Source: Thinopyrum elongatum | Lineage: Eukaryota; Streptophyta; Magnoliopsida; Poales; Poaceae | DNA: 64,000 nucleotides | Assembly (NCBI GenBank): GCA_011799875.1 | Contig: CM022299.1 | Coordinates: 354,002,526-354,066,525, forward strand | Direction: 5' to 3' | Shown here: positions 35,831 through 47,115 of the stretch, piece after piece | Layout: the number at the start of each line of letters is the position of its first letter | Position numbering within the stretch: the first letter of the stretch is position 1 | The notes under the pieces: generated by a model | Database searches by the model: none | What the model was told of the DNA's origin: nothing | Seen by the model: the letters and a program-made list of their open reading frames with translations, nothing else | Made by a program: the position numbers and the translations under genes

Positions 35831-36862
35831 ATGGGGTTCTGGAACACCAGCCGCAAGGGGAAGCACGACCGCGAGGCTGGCTCGTCCTCGGGCCGCCGCC
35901 GCCGCGGCGTCAAAGAGGAGCCCGCATCACCACCGCGTCGGGCCCCCGCGCCGCCCGCATTCTCCATCGCCCCCACGGCCGGCGGCGAGCGCGACCGGCA
36001 CTACATCCACGCGCATGTATGCCGGCGTTATTGGGAGACGAGGACGCCGCTCCCCTGGAGCGACGTGCACCTCCCCAATAACTGGCATCTCTCCGCCGAC
36101 CGGGTGCCGATCCCGCCGGTCTCGACGAGCGGCCGTGCCCGGCGCGAGGAGATCGAGCGCCGCCGCCGCCTCCTCCCCGACGACCTCTTCTACGACACCA
36201 GGTACGCCCCCGACTCCGGGCTCTGTGACACGTGGTTTCGTGACGAGCACGACACCAGGCGCGCGTCGTTCTTCGTCGGCACCTCGACGGGCCCGCGGCG
36301 GCCACGTCCAAAGCGCGGAGCGGCTACTCCCCACGTGCGCGGGCGTACGCGGGTGCGCGGCCTCACGCCCACGCCGTCGCCTTCACCATCTCCTTCGCCA
36401 CCACCACCTCCTCGCATGATAGAGGAGGAGGAGGCCCGGCTCATGCAACGTGTCATGGAGGACTCCATGAAGACGCACGATGAGCGCCAACGGGAGGGTG
36501 TCGAGGAGATGATGGCCCTCTCTGCGGCCGGCGACGTCGCCATCCCCGAGCTGGAGATGGTGGACGGTGAGGAGGAGGTCAAGGAGGAGCAGCCCATCGC
36601 CGCTTTCCACCCGGGGCTGGTGGGCCAGGGGTGGAGCTGGTCGTGCATGGCTCCGGGGATGGCCGACTCTGTGGGGGGCGTGAACTGGTGCCCCACGCCG
36701 CCGCGGTCACCGGAGCGGGAGGCGTCGCCACGGGAGGAGGTGGTGCAGGCACCTCCCGCCTTCCATCCCGCCCCCGTGTACCAGGCACCGCCGACCCACC
36801 TCTGGACGCCGCCGGCCTACGTCAACCTTGTCAGCGACGACGAAGACAACGGCGGCCACTGA
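35831..36862 (+). CDS. Intact passenger ORF of the Harbinger-like element, 343 codons
   Basis: ATG at 35831 sits in a good plant initiation context (GCAGCCATGGG) and opens MGFWNTSRKGKHDREAGSSS. A basic, Ser/Arg-rich N-terminus (nuclear localisation plausible) is followed by a tryptophan-containing block HAHVCRRYWETRTPLPWSDV and NNWHLSADRVPIPPV, then RREEIERRRRLLPDDLFYD. A run of Ser/Pro repeats follows, then an acidic helix EEEEARLMQRVMEDSMKTHD that resembles a ubiquitin-interacting motif, and a C-terminal region rich in Trp, Pro and Glu ending LVSDDEDNGGH. I see no transposase signature or known catalytic domain. I recall similar predicted proteins scattered in wheat, which suggests a mobile passenger family. 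The gypsy insertion lies 278 bp downstream of the stop, in the 3' flank, so the ORF is undisturbed. Confidence 0.7.
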   Translation: MGFWNTSRKGKHDREAGSSSGRRRRGVKEEPASPPRRAPAPPAFSIAPTAGGERDRHYIHAHVCRRYWETRTPLPWSDVHLPNNWHLSADRVPIPPVSTSGRARREEIERRRRLLPDDLFYDTRYAPDSGLCDTWFRDEHDTRRASFFVGTSTGPRRPRPKRGAATPHVRGRTRVRGLTPTPSPSPSPSPPPPPRMIEEEEARLMQRVMEDSMKTHDERQREGVEEMMALSAAGDVAIPELEMVDGEEEVKEEQPIAAFHPGLVGQGWSWSCMAPGMADSVGGVNWCPTPPRSPEREASPREEVVQAPPAFHPAPVYQAPPTHLWTPPAYVNLVSDDEDNGGH

Positions 36863-37140
36863 GAAGACGGCGACGACCACGGCATCGACGGGCACGACAG
36901 GAGCGCGCGGGCGGCGGATTTCTTCTGTGTTTTTATGTTAATTATGTCTATGTGGACCGTGGAACTGGGCCGTTTTGTGGCCGTGGTGTTTAATTATGTT
37001 TTATGTTTTTATGTTTGTGTTTTTTTTTTGCATTTCATTTTAGTTTTTGTTTTTTTAATCACGTCCACCCCGGACGTGATTTGGGGTGTGGCCGCGCGTT
37101 GGGTGCACCGACAACCCAACAGCCCCAAGCGGACATGGGC

Positions 37141-40100
37141 TGTGGCGCCCCCGGCTCAATCGTGCACTAATCATACACGCAAACATGCACGATCAAGCAC
37201 AGGGACTCAGGGGAAGATATCACAACACAACTCTAACACAATTAAAACAGAGATCCACAATATTACAGACCAGGGATCACGAAGATCCGAATACATAAGT
37301 CAGTCATACAAATATTATCTGAGTACAGACATAGTTAGACAAGTTTTGCCTTAAGAAGGCTAGCACAAACAACGACTCTAGATCGAAAGGCGAAGGCCTC
37401 CTGCCTGGGAGCCTCCGATCCTACTCCTGGTCGGCTGGCTCGATCCAGTAGTACGTGCCCTCTGGACACTCCTGGTAGTAAGCTCCTGAGGTGGCATCTG
37501 GCTCCGGGGCTCCATCGTCTGATGTATCATCAAGGTGGAGTATGGGGAAAAGAGAAAATAAAGCAACCGTGAGTACTCATCCGAAGTACTCAACAAGCAA
37601 GGATCTATACTACATATGCAACATTATCAATGGAGAAAGGCTGTATATGTGGACTGGGCTGCAGAAATGCCAGAATAGAAAGAAGGCCTAGTCCTATCGA
37701 AGACTAGCATCTTCACGAAGCCACCATCTTGCAGCAAAAGAAGAGAGTAGAATAGCATTTTATTAAGCAAACATGTTGAAGCAAGCCTAGAGTTCCTTCC
37801 TCGACTCCCAGCGAGAAAGCGATCCCGAAGTTTCAATTAAATAACAAGTATCCAGTTCAAGTAGTAGATCGGGATACACAAACTGAGCGTCCTTTACCGT
37901 AGGACCGGCTATCGATAGATTATTCATCCCTGCAGGGGTGCACTACTGTTACCCAACACGCTCGATCAACTCTGGCCGGACACACTTGATGGGTAATGCC
38001 CGGCCTCGGTAGATCAACACGAAGCAACGCCCTACCTAGGCTCAGCAGAGAGGTCAGCACGCCGGACTAACCTATGCACCCAGAGGTCTTGGGCCATCGC
38101 CCTGGGCACCTTGCGCGTTGCATGGCTGGCCGGGGTGCAGGCGCGACACTGAACTTGTCAGTGAAGTATCCAGCCCAATCCCGGCGATCAGCCCGCATGG
38201 TGAAACGTGACGTCTGAAGAGCTTTCTGGAGAAACATACATCGCAGAGAGCCCCATAACCATAATCCCGCGTGGTGGTAGTGCGTATAGGGCACGTCGAC
38301 CCACTCAGATCACACACCCAAATCCAATAGGCTCATTTAGTATCACGCGGAGACAATCAGAGTCTCTGAAGCTTCGCCACAATATCACACTCGAGTGCCC
38401 TTCCGGCACACTCGATATCACAGATCCCCAGCGGGTACCCACCAGGGTGGACCCGCCTGTAACAAAGGTCAAGGTAACCATGCGGTCATAACATCAAGGG
38501 GGGAAACCCCGCGGAATCACCCTCGGTGGATTCCACTCGACGAAATCATCAGGGTGAACGTATGAGGTATCACCCTGAGGGGTTGCACAACAGAGTCGTA
38601 TCAGAAGTGGAGAAGGAGGAATCACCCTCGGTGACCACGACCGAACAGCTACGCTGCAGAGTATTCACCAGGAGTGCGTTACGAGGTATCACCCTCGGCA
38701 CTCGATAGTAACTATGTAGAGTCGTACAACTAAGGGGGGGGTGAGGTGATGTGTCGGTCTCTGGTCGATGATCACATTGATTGAGTCGTCGATGATCAAG
38801 CAGGGGCAACAAGGGTAAGGTGGTGGGGTCACTGATGGTTCACTACCAACCTATACTAAACAGTTTATCATAGGCAGGTAAGGTAACAATGAACAGGTTA
38901 CAATAGCAGGCTATGCATCAGAATAGGAGAATACATTAACAGTAGCAAAATCTAATGCAATCAGGAGAAATGGAATGGGCGATATCTGGATGCTCAAGGG
39001 GAGGCTTGCCTGGTTGCTCTGGCAAGAGAGAGAGGTCGTCAACGGGCTGCTCGTCTGTAGTGTAGTCGTACCCAGCGGCAGCGTCGTCGGTATCGGCGTC
39101 TATCGAGTGAGAAGGAGGGGGAGAGAAACAATAAATTCACGGCAATAATGCAAACAATATGTATGACATGCCTAAATGATATGCCGGGGTGTTCTACTGC
39201 CTAACTAAATGATTTAGTTAATTTAGGAATTTATTCGGATTTATTTAATCTACGTTGGGCACTATTTATTTATCGAAATCGGTCTAAAAGTTCAACGTTC
39301 ATATAGCTAGGGGCATCTGACAGGAATACGTAGGACGTATTCGGGTTCGTATCGAAATTCTGAGCAAGTTTCATATATAAATTATTTTCATCGGAGTTAC
39401 GGTTTATTTAATATGATTTTCTAAAGTTTTTATTAATTTCTGGAATTTAAATTCAACATTATCCGAAACAGTGTAAGGTGACGTCAGCATGACCTAGGTG
39501 TGATGTCAGCAGGTCAACTGGTCGGCTGACCAGTCAAACCAGACAGGTGGGGCCCACATGTCATACACTGTGGCTTTAATCAGAGGGGTTAAATTAACTA
39601 ATTAGATTAATTAGCAGGTGGGGCCCAGCAGTCAGTGACAGGTTAGGCTAATTTAATTATTTCTATTAACCTAATTAGTTAATTAGGCACCTGACAGGGG
39701 GGGCCCATATGTCATAGACACAGGGAGAGGGGCCCCACCAGTCAGTGACTGGGCAGCGCCCAGTCAGCCGGTTGACCAAGTCAACTGGTCAACTGGGGCT
39801 GGCTTGGCCCACTGGCAGTGGCACTGGGGGCGGCCCCAGGCCAGCCACGTCGGCGGCGGCACCGGCCGGCCACCGGAGTTGCTCCGGCGAGCACCAGGGA
39901 CGGCGGCGCGGCTCGGAAATGGCGCACAGGGCACCACTGCGAGCGCGGCCGGGCTCTTTCGAACGGGCAGACGACGGCGGAGCGATCTAGGGTGACGGCG
40001 GGGGCTGCGGTGGTCGGTAGCATCGACGGCGAGCAACGAGGCGGACGCCAGAGTCCGGCCATCATCGGGATCGGGGCTACGGCGTGCAAAAAGGGCAGGG

Positions 40101-41236
40101 CGAGGTGGCTACGGTGTCTACACGTTGCGGGGAGTGCAACGGTGGCACGCACGGGACCATATGGTCACCGTGGCCACGCCGGCGACAAGGTCAGGCGGCG
40201 GCGCGTTCGGGCATCTCCAATGCGATTACTACGGCGTTGATAGTGAGAAGAAAAGAGAGGGGGACGGCGTCGACGGCTTACCGGGCCCTGTAGGTGTGCA
40301 ATAGCGGGCTCGGGGAAGGCTTGCCGGAGCGAATCGGCGACGGAGTGCGGCGGCGATCCGAGGAAGAAGAAGAAGGCGCGGGGTTGATGGAGGGCTCCCG
40401 GGGCTCGGGCGTGTGGTCGAGGAGGACGGGCTCGACGCGGCGGAGCTCGTGGACACGTCGGCGGGGCGAAAGGGTGGCGGTGGTCCTGCGGTTTAGCCGT
40501 GGCCGGCCATGGCGGCGCACCGGTGAAGTGGGGGAGCGAGAGAGAGAGCGAACGGAGCGGCTAGGGTTCGTCCGCGGGGTGCGGGGAGTTGCTCTTTATC
40601 CACGGCGCGGGCGCGGCGCGTTGTCGAGCGGCGGGCGAGGGGGGCCGGGTGTGTGCGCGCGCGTGCGTGCGGTGTGTTCGACAGCGGGGCGGCATGAGCA
40701 ATGCGGGAGGAGGTGTGGGGTGGGCTGGGCCGGCACTGTAGCGATAGGCCTAAGTGCACAGTAGCGTCTTTAGGCCTTTTTCTATTTTCCTTTTTCTGTT
40801 TTCTTTTCTTTTCTGTTAGCTAATTGTTTGGGCACTATATGCATTTTGTAAAAAGTGTGACCTAGTCCATAATTAGCAGTGCACTATACCCTAACACCAA
40901 AAATTAGTTTGGGCAAGACATCATTTCACATTTGATTTAGATTAATTAAAAGGTTATTAATTATTATTTTCAGCCACTGTTAGAGGAGGTTTGGGTTACT
41001 TAATTAATGTATTAAATGTTGGTTACAATTTTAGCCTAGTCTCTAGAATATTTTCTATTCATTGAACATTTTAGTTTCTATGTTGAACAACTTTTATTTT
41101 CCACTTTCATTTAACTTTGTATTCTGATTTAGGAGTTGAAATGCAACATGATGCTAATAATGATTTGGCACTGTTAATCTTATTGACTTGTCATTACCAA
41201 AAGTGATTACTGTGGCTAATGACAGGGGGTGTTACA
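37141..41236 (-). repeat. 3' LTR of the chromodomain gypsy element
   Basis: This 4096-bp copy is collinear with the 5' LTR. It contains an irregular array of GGWATCACCCTSRG motifs (38513, 38566, 38618, 38685), an inverted-repeat-rich segment with GGTCAACTGGTC and CTGACCAGTC words (39500-39790), and a strongly GC-rich section (39790-40740). Open frames there occur on both strands and are composition artefacts. Confidence 0.95.
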
Positions 41237-41249
41237 ATTCTCCTCATCT
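41237..41249 (-). other. Polypurine tract before the 3' LTR
   Basis: The minus strand reads AGATGAGGAGAAT directly before the TGTAACACC start of the LTR. Confidence 0.75.
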
Positions 41250-41272
41250 ATCAAGAATTCTCGTCCCGAGAA

Positions 41273-42343
41273 TTAAGAGGAAGACTGAAAGAAAGCGGGG
41301 TATTCTTCACGAAGACGATCCTCGCGTTCCCAAGTGGCTTCATCTTTAGAATGATTGGACCACTGAACCTTGAGGAATTTGATTGACTTCTGACGAGTTC
41401 GACGCTCAGCTTGATCAAGAATACGGATGGGATGTTCTGGATAAGACAGATCTTCTCGTAATTCAAGCATTTCGTGATCCACAGCTCGAATAGGATCCTT
41501 GAAGCAGCGACGGAGTTGGGATACATGAAAGACATCATGTACTTGTGAAAGATTTGGTGGCAATTGCAACTGATATGCCACTTCTCCTCGACGGGCAAGA
41601 ATACGGAACGGGCCAATGTAGCGAGGAGCTAACTTGCCTTTGATTCCGAAACGATGAGTGCCTTTCAACGGAGTGACGCGAAGGTAAGCTTGCTCGCCAG
41701 GTTGATAGACCATTTCCTGGTGCTTTCGGTCATAGTTGCTCTTCTGACGAGACTGAGCAGTTTTCAGATGTTCACGGATAATGCGGACTTGTTCTTCTGC
41801 TTGCTGAACAATGTCCGGTCCGACGAGTGAGCGTTCCCCAGTTTCTGACCAATTCAGAGGGGTTCGACACTTACGACCGTAAAGAACTTCAAACGGTGCC
41901 ATTTTCAGACTAGCTTGATAGCTATTGTTGTAAGAGAATTCGGCATACGGGAGAGATTCCTCCCATTTCTTACCGAAGGAGATGACGCAAGCTCGAAGCA
42001 TATCTTCTAGCACTTGATTAACTCGTTCAACTTGACCCTGTGACTGAGGGTGAAAAGCGGTGTTGAAAGACAGATGAGTTCCCATAGCTTCTGGGAAACT
42101 ATTCCAGAATCTGGAGGTGAAGAGGCTGCCACGATCAGAACTGATCTCCAACGGAACACCGTGGAGTGACACAATCCGGGAAACATTCAAGTCTACTAAC
42201 TGGCTAGCAGTGATTGTCTCCTTAACTGGCAGAAAGTGAGCAACCTTGGAGAATCGGTCAATGATGACAAAAATAGCATCATGACCCTTCTGAGATCTGG
42301 GAAAACCAGTAATGAAATCCATTTGGACTTTGTCCCATTTCCA
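41273..42343 (-). pseudogene. int: Integrase C-terminal part with chromodomain
   Basis: Downstream of the nonsense codon at 42344 the frame stays open to 41273. It carries the integrase catalytic core: first Asp in MDFITGFP, second in ISSDRGSLFTS, Glu in HPQSQGQVERVNQ. The GPY/F-type region (GKLAPRYIGPFRILARRGEV) and a C-terminal chromodomain (PIRILDQAERRTRQKSIKFL, KVQWSNHSKDEATWERE) follow. Integrase inserts the cDNA in the nucleus; chromodomains of this clade are thought to steer integration to particular chromatin marks. All visible catalytic residues are intact. It is cut off from RT only by the TAA at 42344-42346. Confidence 0.9.
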
Positions 42344-44128
42344 TTAAGGAATTTCAAGGGGTTGCAGAGTTCCAGCAGGCCTTTGATGTTCTGCTTTAAT
42401 GCGTCGGCAGACGTCACACTCAGAAACATAACAAGCAATGTCTCGCTTCATATTAGGCCACCAGTATCTCTGACAAATGTCACGGTACATCTTTGTGCTA
42501 CCAGGATGAATTGACAGAGGAGTGTCATGAGCTTCCTTCATAACGTGTTCTCTCTCATCCTTGAACTTGGGTACGAAGAGACGGTGTTGGAAAAATAGGA
42601 TCCCATCCTTATCAAGATGGAATTCCGACGGCTTTCCTTTCTCGAGGTACCGCTTAATCCTTTCAACTTCAGAGTCATAATTTTGTATAATCTTAATGTT
42701 GTGCTCTAAATCTGGTTCGACAACCAGGGTATTGAGATAACCCTGTGGAACAATATGGAGGTTCAATTTGCGAAGCTCTTCATAAATCATAGGTTGTGCT
42801 TCCTGAACCATAAGGTTGTTGCAATAAGCCTTACGACTCAAAGCATCGGCCATTACATTAGCCTTGCCAGGGGTATATGAGATATTCATATCATAATCGG
42901 CAATTGTTTCGAGCCATCTTTGTTGACGAAGGTTCAGATCTGGTTGGGTATATAAATACTTCAAACTTTGATGGTCCGTATATATCTCGCAACAATTACC
43001 GAGAAGGTAATGTCGCCATAGCTTCAGGGCATAAATAACCGTAGAAAGTTCAAGATCATGCACGGGATAATTTTCTTCATGAGGACGCAATTGTCGAGAG
43101 GCATAAGCAATGACTTTACGCTCCTGCATTAGGACACAGCCTAATCCTTGACGAGATGCATCACAGTATATTACGAAATCCTTTTGGGAATCCGGGGGTG
43201 CTAGCACTGGGGCAGATGTTAACTTATCTTTCAGTGTCTGAAAGCTTTCTTGACATTTTTCTGTCCACTCAAATTTAACACCTTTGTGAAGCATATTCGT
43301 CAATGGTTTTGCAATCTTGGAAAAGTTCTCAACGAATCGACGGCAATAACTAGCAAGTCCGAGAAAACTTCTGACTTGCTTGACATTCTTCGGGGGAGTC
43401 CAGTCAAGAATAGCCTGAACTTGTCCGGGGTTAACAGCAATTCCATCCTTGGAAATCACATGACCAAGATAGGTCACTTCAGATAACCAGAATTCGCATT
43501 TGGAGTACTTGGCATACAACTTGTGTTCTCGAAGCCTCTCCAGAACAAGATGAAGGTGTTCAGCATGTTCTTCTTTATTCTTCGAATATATAAGGATATC
43601 ATCCAAATAAACCACGACGAATTTGTCAAGGTAATCCATGAATATATAATTCATCAGACGGGAGAATGTAGCTGGAGCATTCGTTAGGCCAAATGACATG
43701 ACGGTGTATGCATAGGAGCCATAACGAGTGACGAATGCAGTCTTGGGAATATCCTCTTCACAGACACGGATCTGGTGATAACCCAACCTCAAGTCGAGTT
43801 TAGAGAACACCGATGATCCAGCAAGTTGATCATATAAGTCATTGATCCGGGGCAGTGGGTATTTATTCTGAATTGTGGCTTGGTTAATGGGCCGGTAATC
43901 CTGAACCAATCGGTTAGTTCCATCCTTCTTCTTAACGAAGAGTGAAGGTGCTCCCCAAGCAGAGGAACTGGGGCGGATGAAACCATTCTTAAGTGACTTG
44001 TCGATTTCTTCCTTAAGCTCGAGAAGGTGGTGCGGAGGCATCTTATAAGGACGCTTGGCAATAGGGACAGTGCCAAGCTTCAAGTCAATGACAAACTCGA
44101 CAGCCCTAACCGGGGGTATTCCTGGAAT
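42344..44128 (-). pseudogene. pol: RT, RNase H and integrase zinc finger of pol
   Basis: The frame ([18 protein letters not shown]...) contains the reverse transcriptase with [19 protein letters not shown], the polymerase active site [11 protein letters not shown], and [12 protein letters not shown]. RNase H follows, with first Asp in [12 protein letters not shown], then TDHQSLKYL and ADALSRK. The integrase HHCC finger lies near the end, with [20 protein letters not shown]. It ends at a TAA (42344-42346) in the context IP*WKWDKVQMDF, where a Glu codon is expected. Its 5' junction with gag-protease is a 1-nt deletion near 44128. This pol would copy RNA to cDNA in the particle. Confidence 0.92.
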
Positions 44129-45717
44129 TCTTCTGGAAAAACGTCCGAAAAATCTCGAACGACAGGAACGTTCTCGATCCCTTCTAGAGGTGAGGCGTTC
44201 AAAGCATTCAGAGCATATATCTGAGCTTCAGCATCTCGAGTAATGCGGGCGGTGTAGGTCACTATCTCATCAGAGGGGTGAAGAAGTTGGACGACTTTAG
44301 TGGCACAATTGATCGAAGCAATGTGAGCTTTCAACCAATCCATTCTGAGGATGAGGTCTATGGTAGAAGACTTCAGGATAATAGGTGAGGCCAGGAATTC
44401 AAATCCCTCGATTTCAACTGGGACATTGTGTGCCATCATAGTGGTTTGACACTGGCCTCCAGGGGTGCGGACAACTACTGGCAGGTTCATCTTTTCGAAT
44501 GCAATGTCATGAGATAATGCAAATGCTTGAGACATGAATGAATGCGATGCTCCTGAATCAAATAATACAGAAGCGGGTACTGAGTTAACGAGAAGGGTAC
44601 CCATCACAGTGGTAGGTTGATCCTGAACTTCTTCGATATCAATGTTGTAGGCGTGTCCACGACCATGTGCAGCAGACCCAGTATTATAGTTGCGGGTCTG
44701 ATTGTTGCCACGGCCATTTCCACAGCCAGTACAAGGAAAAGCTAACTGATTCTGAGTCTGGCGGCATTCTTTGGCCTGGTGACCTGGTTTGCGGCACTTA
44801 AAGCGCAGACCATCTTCAGGACAAAGAGGAGCATTGTTTTGAATAGCTTGAGCTCTTGGCTGCCTCGGTGGTGGAGGAGGCAGACGTGGTGCAGCATAGT
44901 TGTTCTTGGGCGCAGAGGTGTTTGGACGGAACACATTGTTGGGAATCCAGACTCGACGCTTCTGTGCTGAGCCCGAAGATGAGCCAGCATCACGATAGCG
45001 CTTCTGCGAGTCCTTATGCTTCATCTGAGCGGTCTCAACCAGAATAGCCTTATTCACAAGAGTTGAAAAGTTGTTGAAGTCTTGAGCAGCAAGTGCAAGC
45101 TCGAGGTCTGGGTGTAGTCCATTACGGAACTTCTCTTGTCTACGGGCATCTGTGGCGATGTCTTCTTCAGCATAGCGGGAGAGATCAAGAAATTCCCGCT
45201 GATAAGCTTCGACAGTCTTGTTGCCCTGAGTGAGGTTGCGGAACTGGGTCTTCATCCGTTCCATAATTGCCTGAGGGATATAACGGGCACGAAAAGCAGC
45301 CTGGAACTCATACCAGGTAACCACTGTTCCAGCAGGCAGTGAACGCTTGTGGGTGTCCCACCATTGAGCAGCGGGACCCTTTAGGAAAAAGGCCGCGAAG
45401 GTGATGAAGTTGACAGGGGCGACATTAGCAGACTCCATCTCGTGAGTGATGTCGCGGAGCCAGTCATCAGCATCCAGTGGCTTGTCAGAGTTGCGGAACT
45501 GAGTGGGGTTAAGCCGCATAAACTCCGGCAGTGTTATTGAAGGAGGGTTCTGGTTCTGGTTCTGGTTGTTCTGATGCGGAAACTGAGCCATGATCCCAGT
45601 CATAAACTGGCAGTTGAGCTCGAATTGTTGCATCATAGCTGCCATATAGTCTGGCGGTGGTGGACGTTCAGGGGCATGACCACGACCACCTGGTCTAACC
45701 ATCCTGCTAAGTATCAA
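44080..45717 (-). pseudogene. gag-pr: gag and protease of the chromodomain gypsy element
   Basis: The ORF starts near MVRPGGRGHAPERPPPPDYM and carries the gag core (LDADDWLRDITHEMESANVA, PAAQWWDTHKRSL, RARYIPQAIMERMKTQF, YAEEDIATDARRQEKFRNGL). A zinc knuckle follows, altered at its start (GLRFKCRKPGHQAKEC, where a Cys-x2-Cys is usual). The protease has DSGASHSFMS and LILRMDWL in place of LILGMDWL. After FSDVFPEEF the frame goes wrong near 44128, where one base is missing, and ends in an artefact at 44080. In intact relatives gag and pol appear to be one frame. Gag forms the particle; protease matures it. Confidence 0.9.
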
Positions 45718-45949
45718 CAGGGTAGTTTAGTAAAAGCAATTGCGAGTGTTTAGCGACAAGCATGATGTAACTCGACAACAGTTAAGCAGTGTAACAGATA
45801 CATAACAGTAGTCAATTAGGACATACAGATCCATACACAGAGTCGGGTACATGCGGACAGCATAACGGCGCAAATTAAAAGCTAGACATACTAGGCGGCG
45901 CGCAGGCACGCAGTAAGGAAGTACACAACGAGACATAGCAAAGGCTACA

Positions 45950-46720
45950 TCAACGTCGGGGAAAACCACTGTAACGGGGTAACTGCGAGTGCGGACGACG
46001 AATGTTCGTCGCGGTAGGATCCTGTGCTCCATGTGCACTCTGATGCAGAACCCGGTCTCGAGCTGTAAGAAGAGGTCCACGTATAGGTGTGTGACCTCCA
46101 ACAGCAGGCCAATCAACACCAGCATACATCTGGGTCCTGCGCGGATAAAGGATGTGCTCCGGATGTATCCCTGCACGAACAGCGGGTAGCAACTGCGTCA
46201 TAGCATCGTAGAGACATGCTCGAGTGGCAACCAACTCGACGGCAAGAGCCCGAACAGTGCGATCCAGAGCCTGAGTGCACTGAATCAGAACGCGCTGGTC
46301 GTAGCGACGAGGCTCGTACGGGGCACAGATAGCTGTGTAGTATCCAGTAGCATCTCCAGTAGGGGCATACGGAATGTATCGGAACTCAGAGTCATCCAAG
46401 ATATCGCTGAACTGTCCTCGGAGACGTGCGATAGCAGAGTAGGCGGCATCGTGGGCTGCCATCTCAATCGTCACGCCGATACCGTGGAAAAGGTGCAGCT
46501 CAGTGTCTGAGTCATTTTGCTGATCATAGATACGAACATCAGCATGGTACTGCTCCTGATTGAACTCGCGGTAATCCTCGTAGACCATGTACTCGGGGTA
46601 CCAACGGTAGCCAAGTCTGGTTATGAGAGCAATCAGGACAGCTGGAAACCCAGGGGCATCACGAGCCCAAGTGCGAAGCACAAGCTGTGTCATAGGACGC
46701 GGTGGAAATAAACGATCCAT
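45950..46720 (-). CDS. Extra ORF upstream of gag, 256 codons, unknown function
   Basis: This intact ORF lies between the PBS and gag. It starts MDRLFPPRPMTQLVLRTWAR and contains the block GYRWYPEYMVYEDYREFNQE, then YHADVRIYDQQNDSDTELHL and FHGIGVTIEMAAHDAAYSAI. The Tyr/Trp-rich N-terminal half, with YHADVRIY and a later AYSAIARLRG helix, could be a small alpha/beta domain; a double-stranded-RNA-binding-like fold is one thought but unproven. The C-terminal part (ALDRTVRALAVELVATRACL) is helical, and the tail is basic and Pro-rich. No similarity to gag, env or protease is seen. I recall related predicted proteins in wheat, so it may be conserved in the family. The lack of stops while pol is broken is notable but could be chance. 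Confidence 0.65.
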   Translation of the reverse strand: MDRLFPPRPMTQLVLRTWARDAPGFPAVLIALITRLGYRWYPEYMVYEDYREFNQEQYHADVRIYDQQNDSDTELHLFHGIGVTIEMAAHDAAYSAIARLRGQFSDILDDSEFRYIPYAPTGDATGYYTAICAPYEPRRYDQRVLIQCTQALDRTVRALAVELVATRACLYDAMTQLLPAVRAGIHPEHILYPRRTQMYAGVDWPAVGGHTPIRGPLLTARDRVLHQSAHGAQDPTATNIRRPHSQLPRYSGFPRR

Positions 46721-47100
46721 CTGAAACAGAGGAAAATCCAGAATTGTTAAATGACAATGAGAAGTTTAACACAACTCAGAGAGAAAGGTTAAACAAAACA
46801 ATGGAAAGGAAAATTATTATCAGACTAATCAGATCAATGACAGGGAAATCGCACAGATATCCAGCTCTCCGGGTAGACGGGATTTATGAGATCCTAAGTG
46901 TCGGTGTTAGTAAAATTTATTTAACCCGAATAGAAGAGAGATCAGAGTCCCAGAGTATAGACGAGGAATAAAAGATCCTAATACCACCCAGTTGGCGACG
47001 TGGGCCCGTAAGCCACACAGCCAAGTTGGTAAATTAGTTTTTCGGTTTCTAGACTCAACTTCGGCCAAGGAATTGGAAGGGGGCTTCCTACAGGCAGTCG

Positions 47101-47112
47101 GCTCTGATACCA
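47101..47112 (-). other. Primer-binding site, initiator-Met type
   Basis: The minus strand reads TGGTATCAGAGC, complementary to the 3' end of initiator tRNA-Met, three bases after the LTR end at 47116. Confidence 0.9.
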
Positions 47113-47115
47113 ACT

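Noticed and set aside
35910..36696. Minus-strand ORFs opposite the 343-codon passenger ORF
   Set aside because: They are shadows of GC-rich coding sequence with Arg-rich composition and no domain.
39745..40764. Long GC-rich ORFs on both strands in the gypsy LTR (also 49729-50668)
   Set aside because: They overlap in several frames, have low-complexity Arg/Pro/Gly composition and lie inside LTRs. They are composition artefacts.
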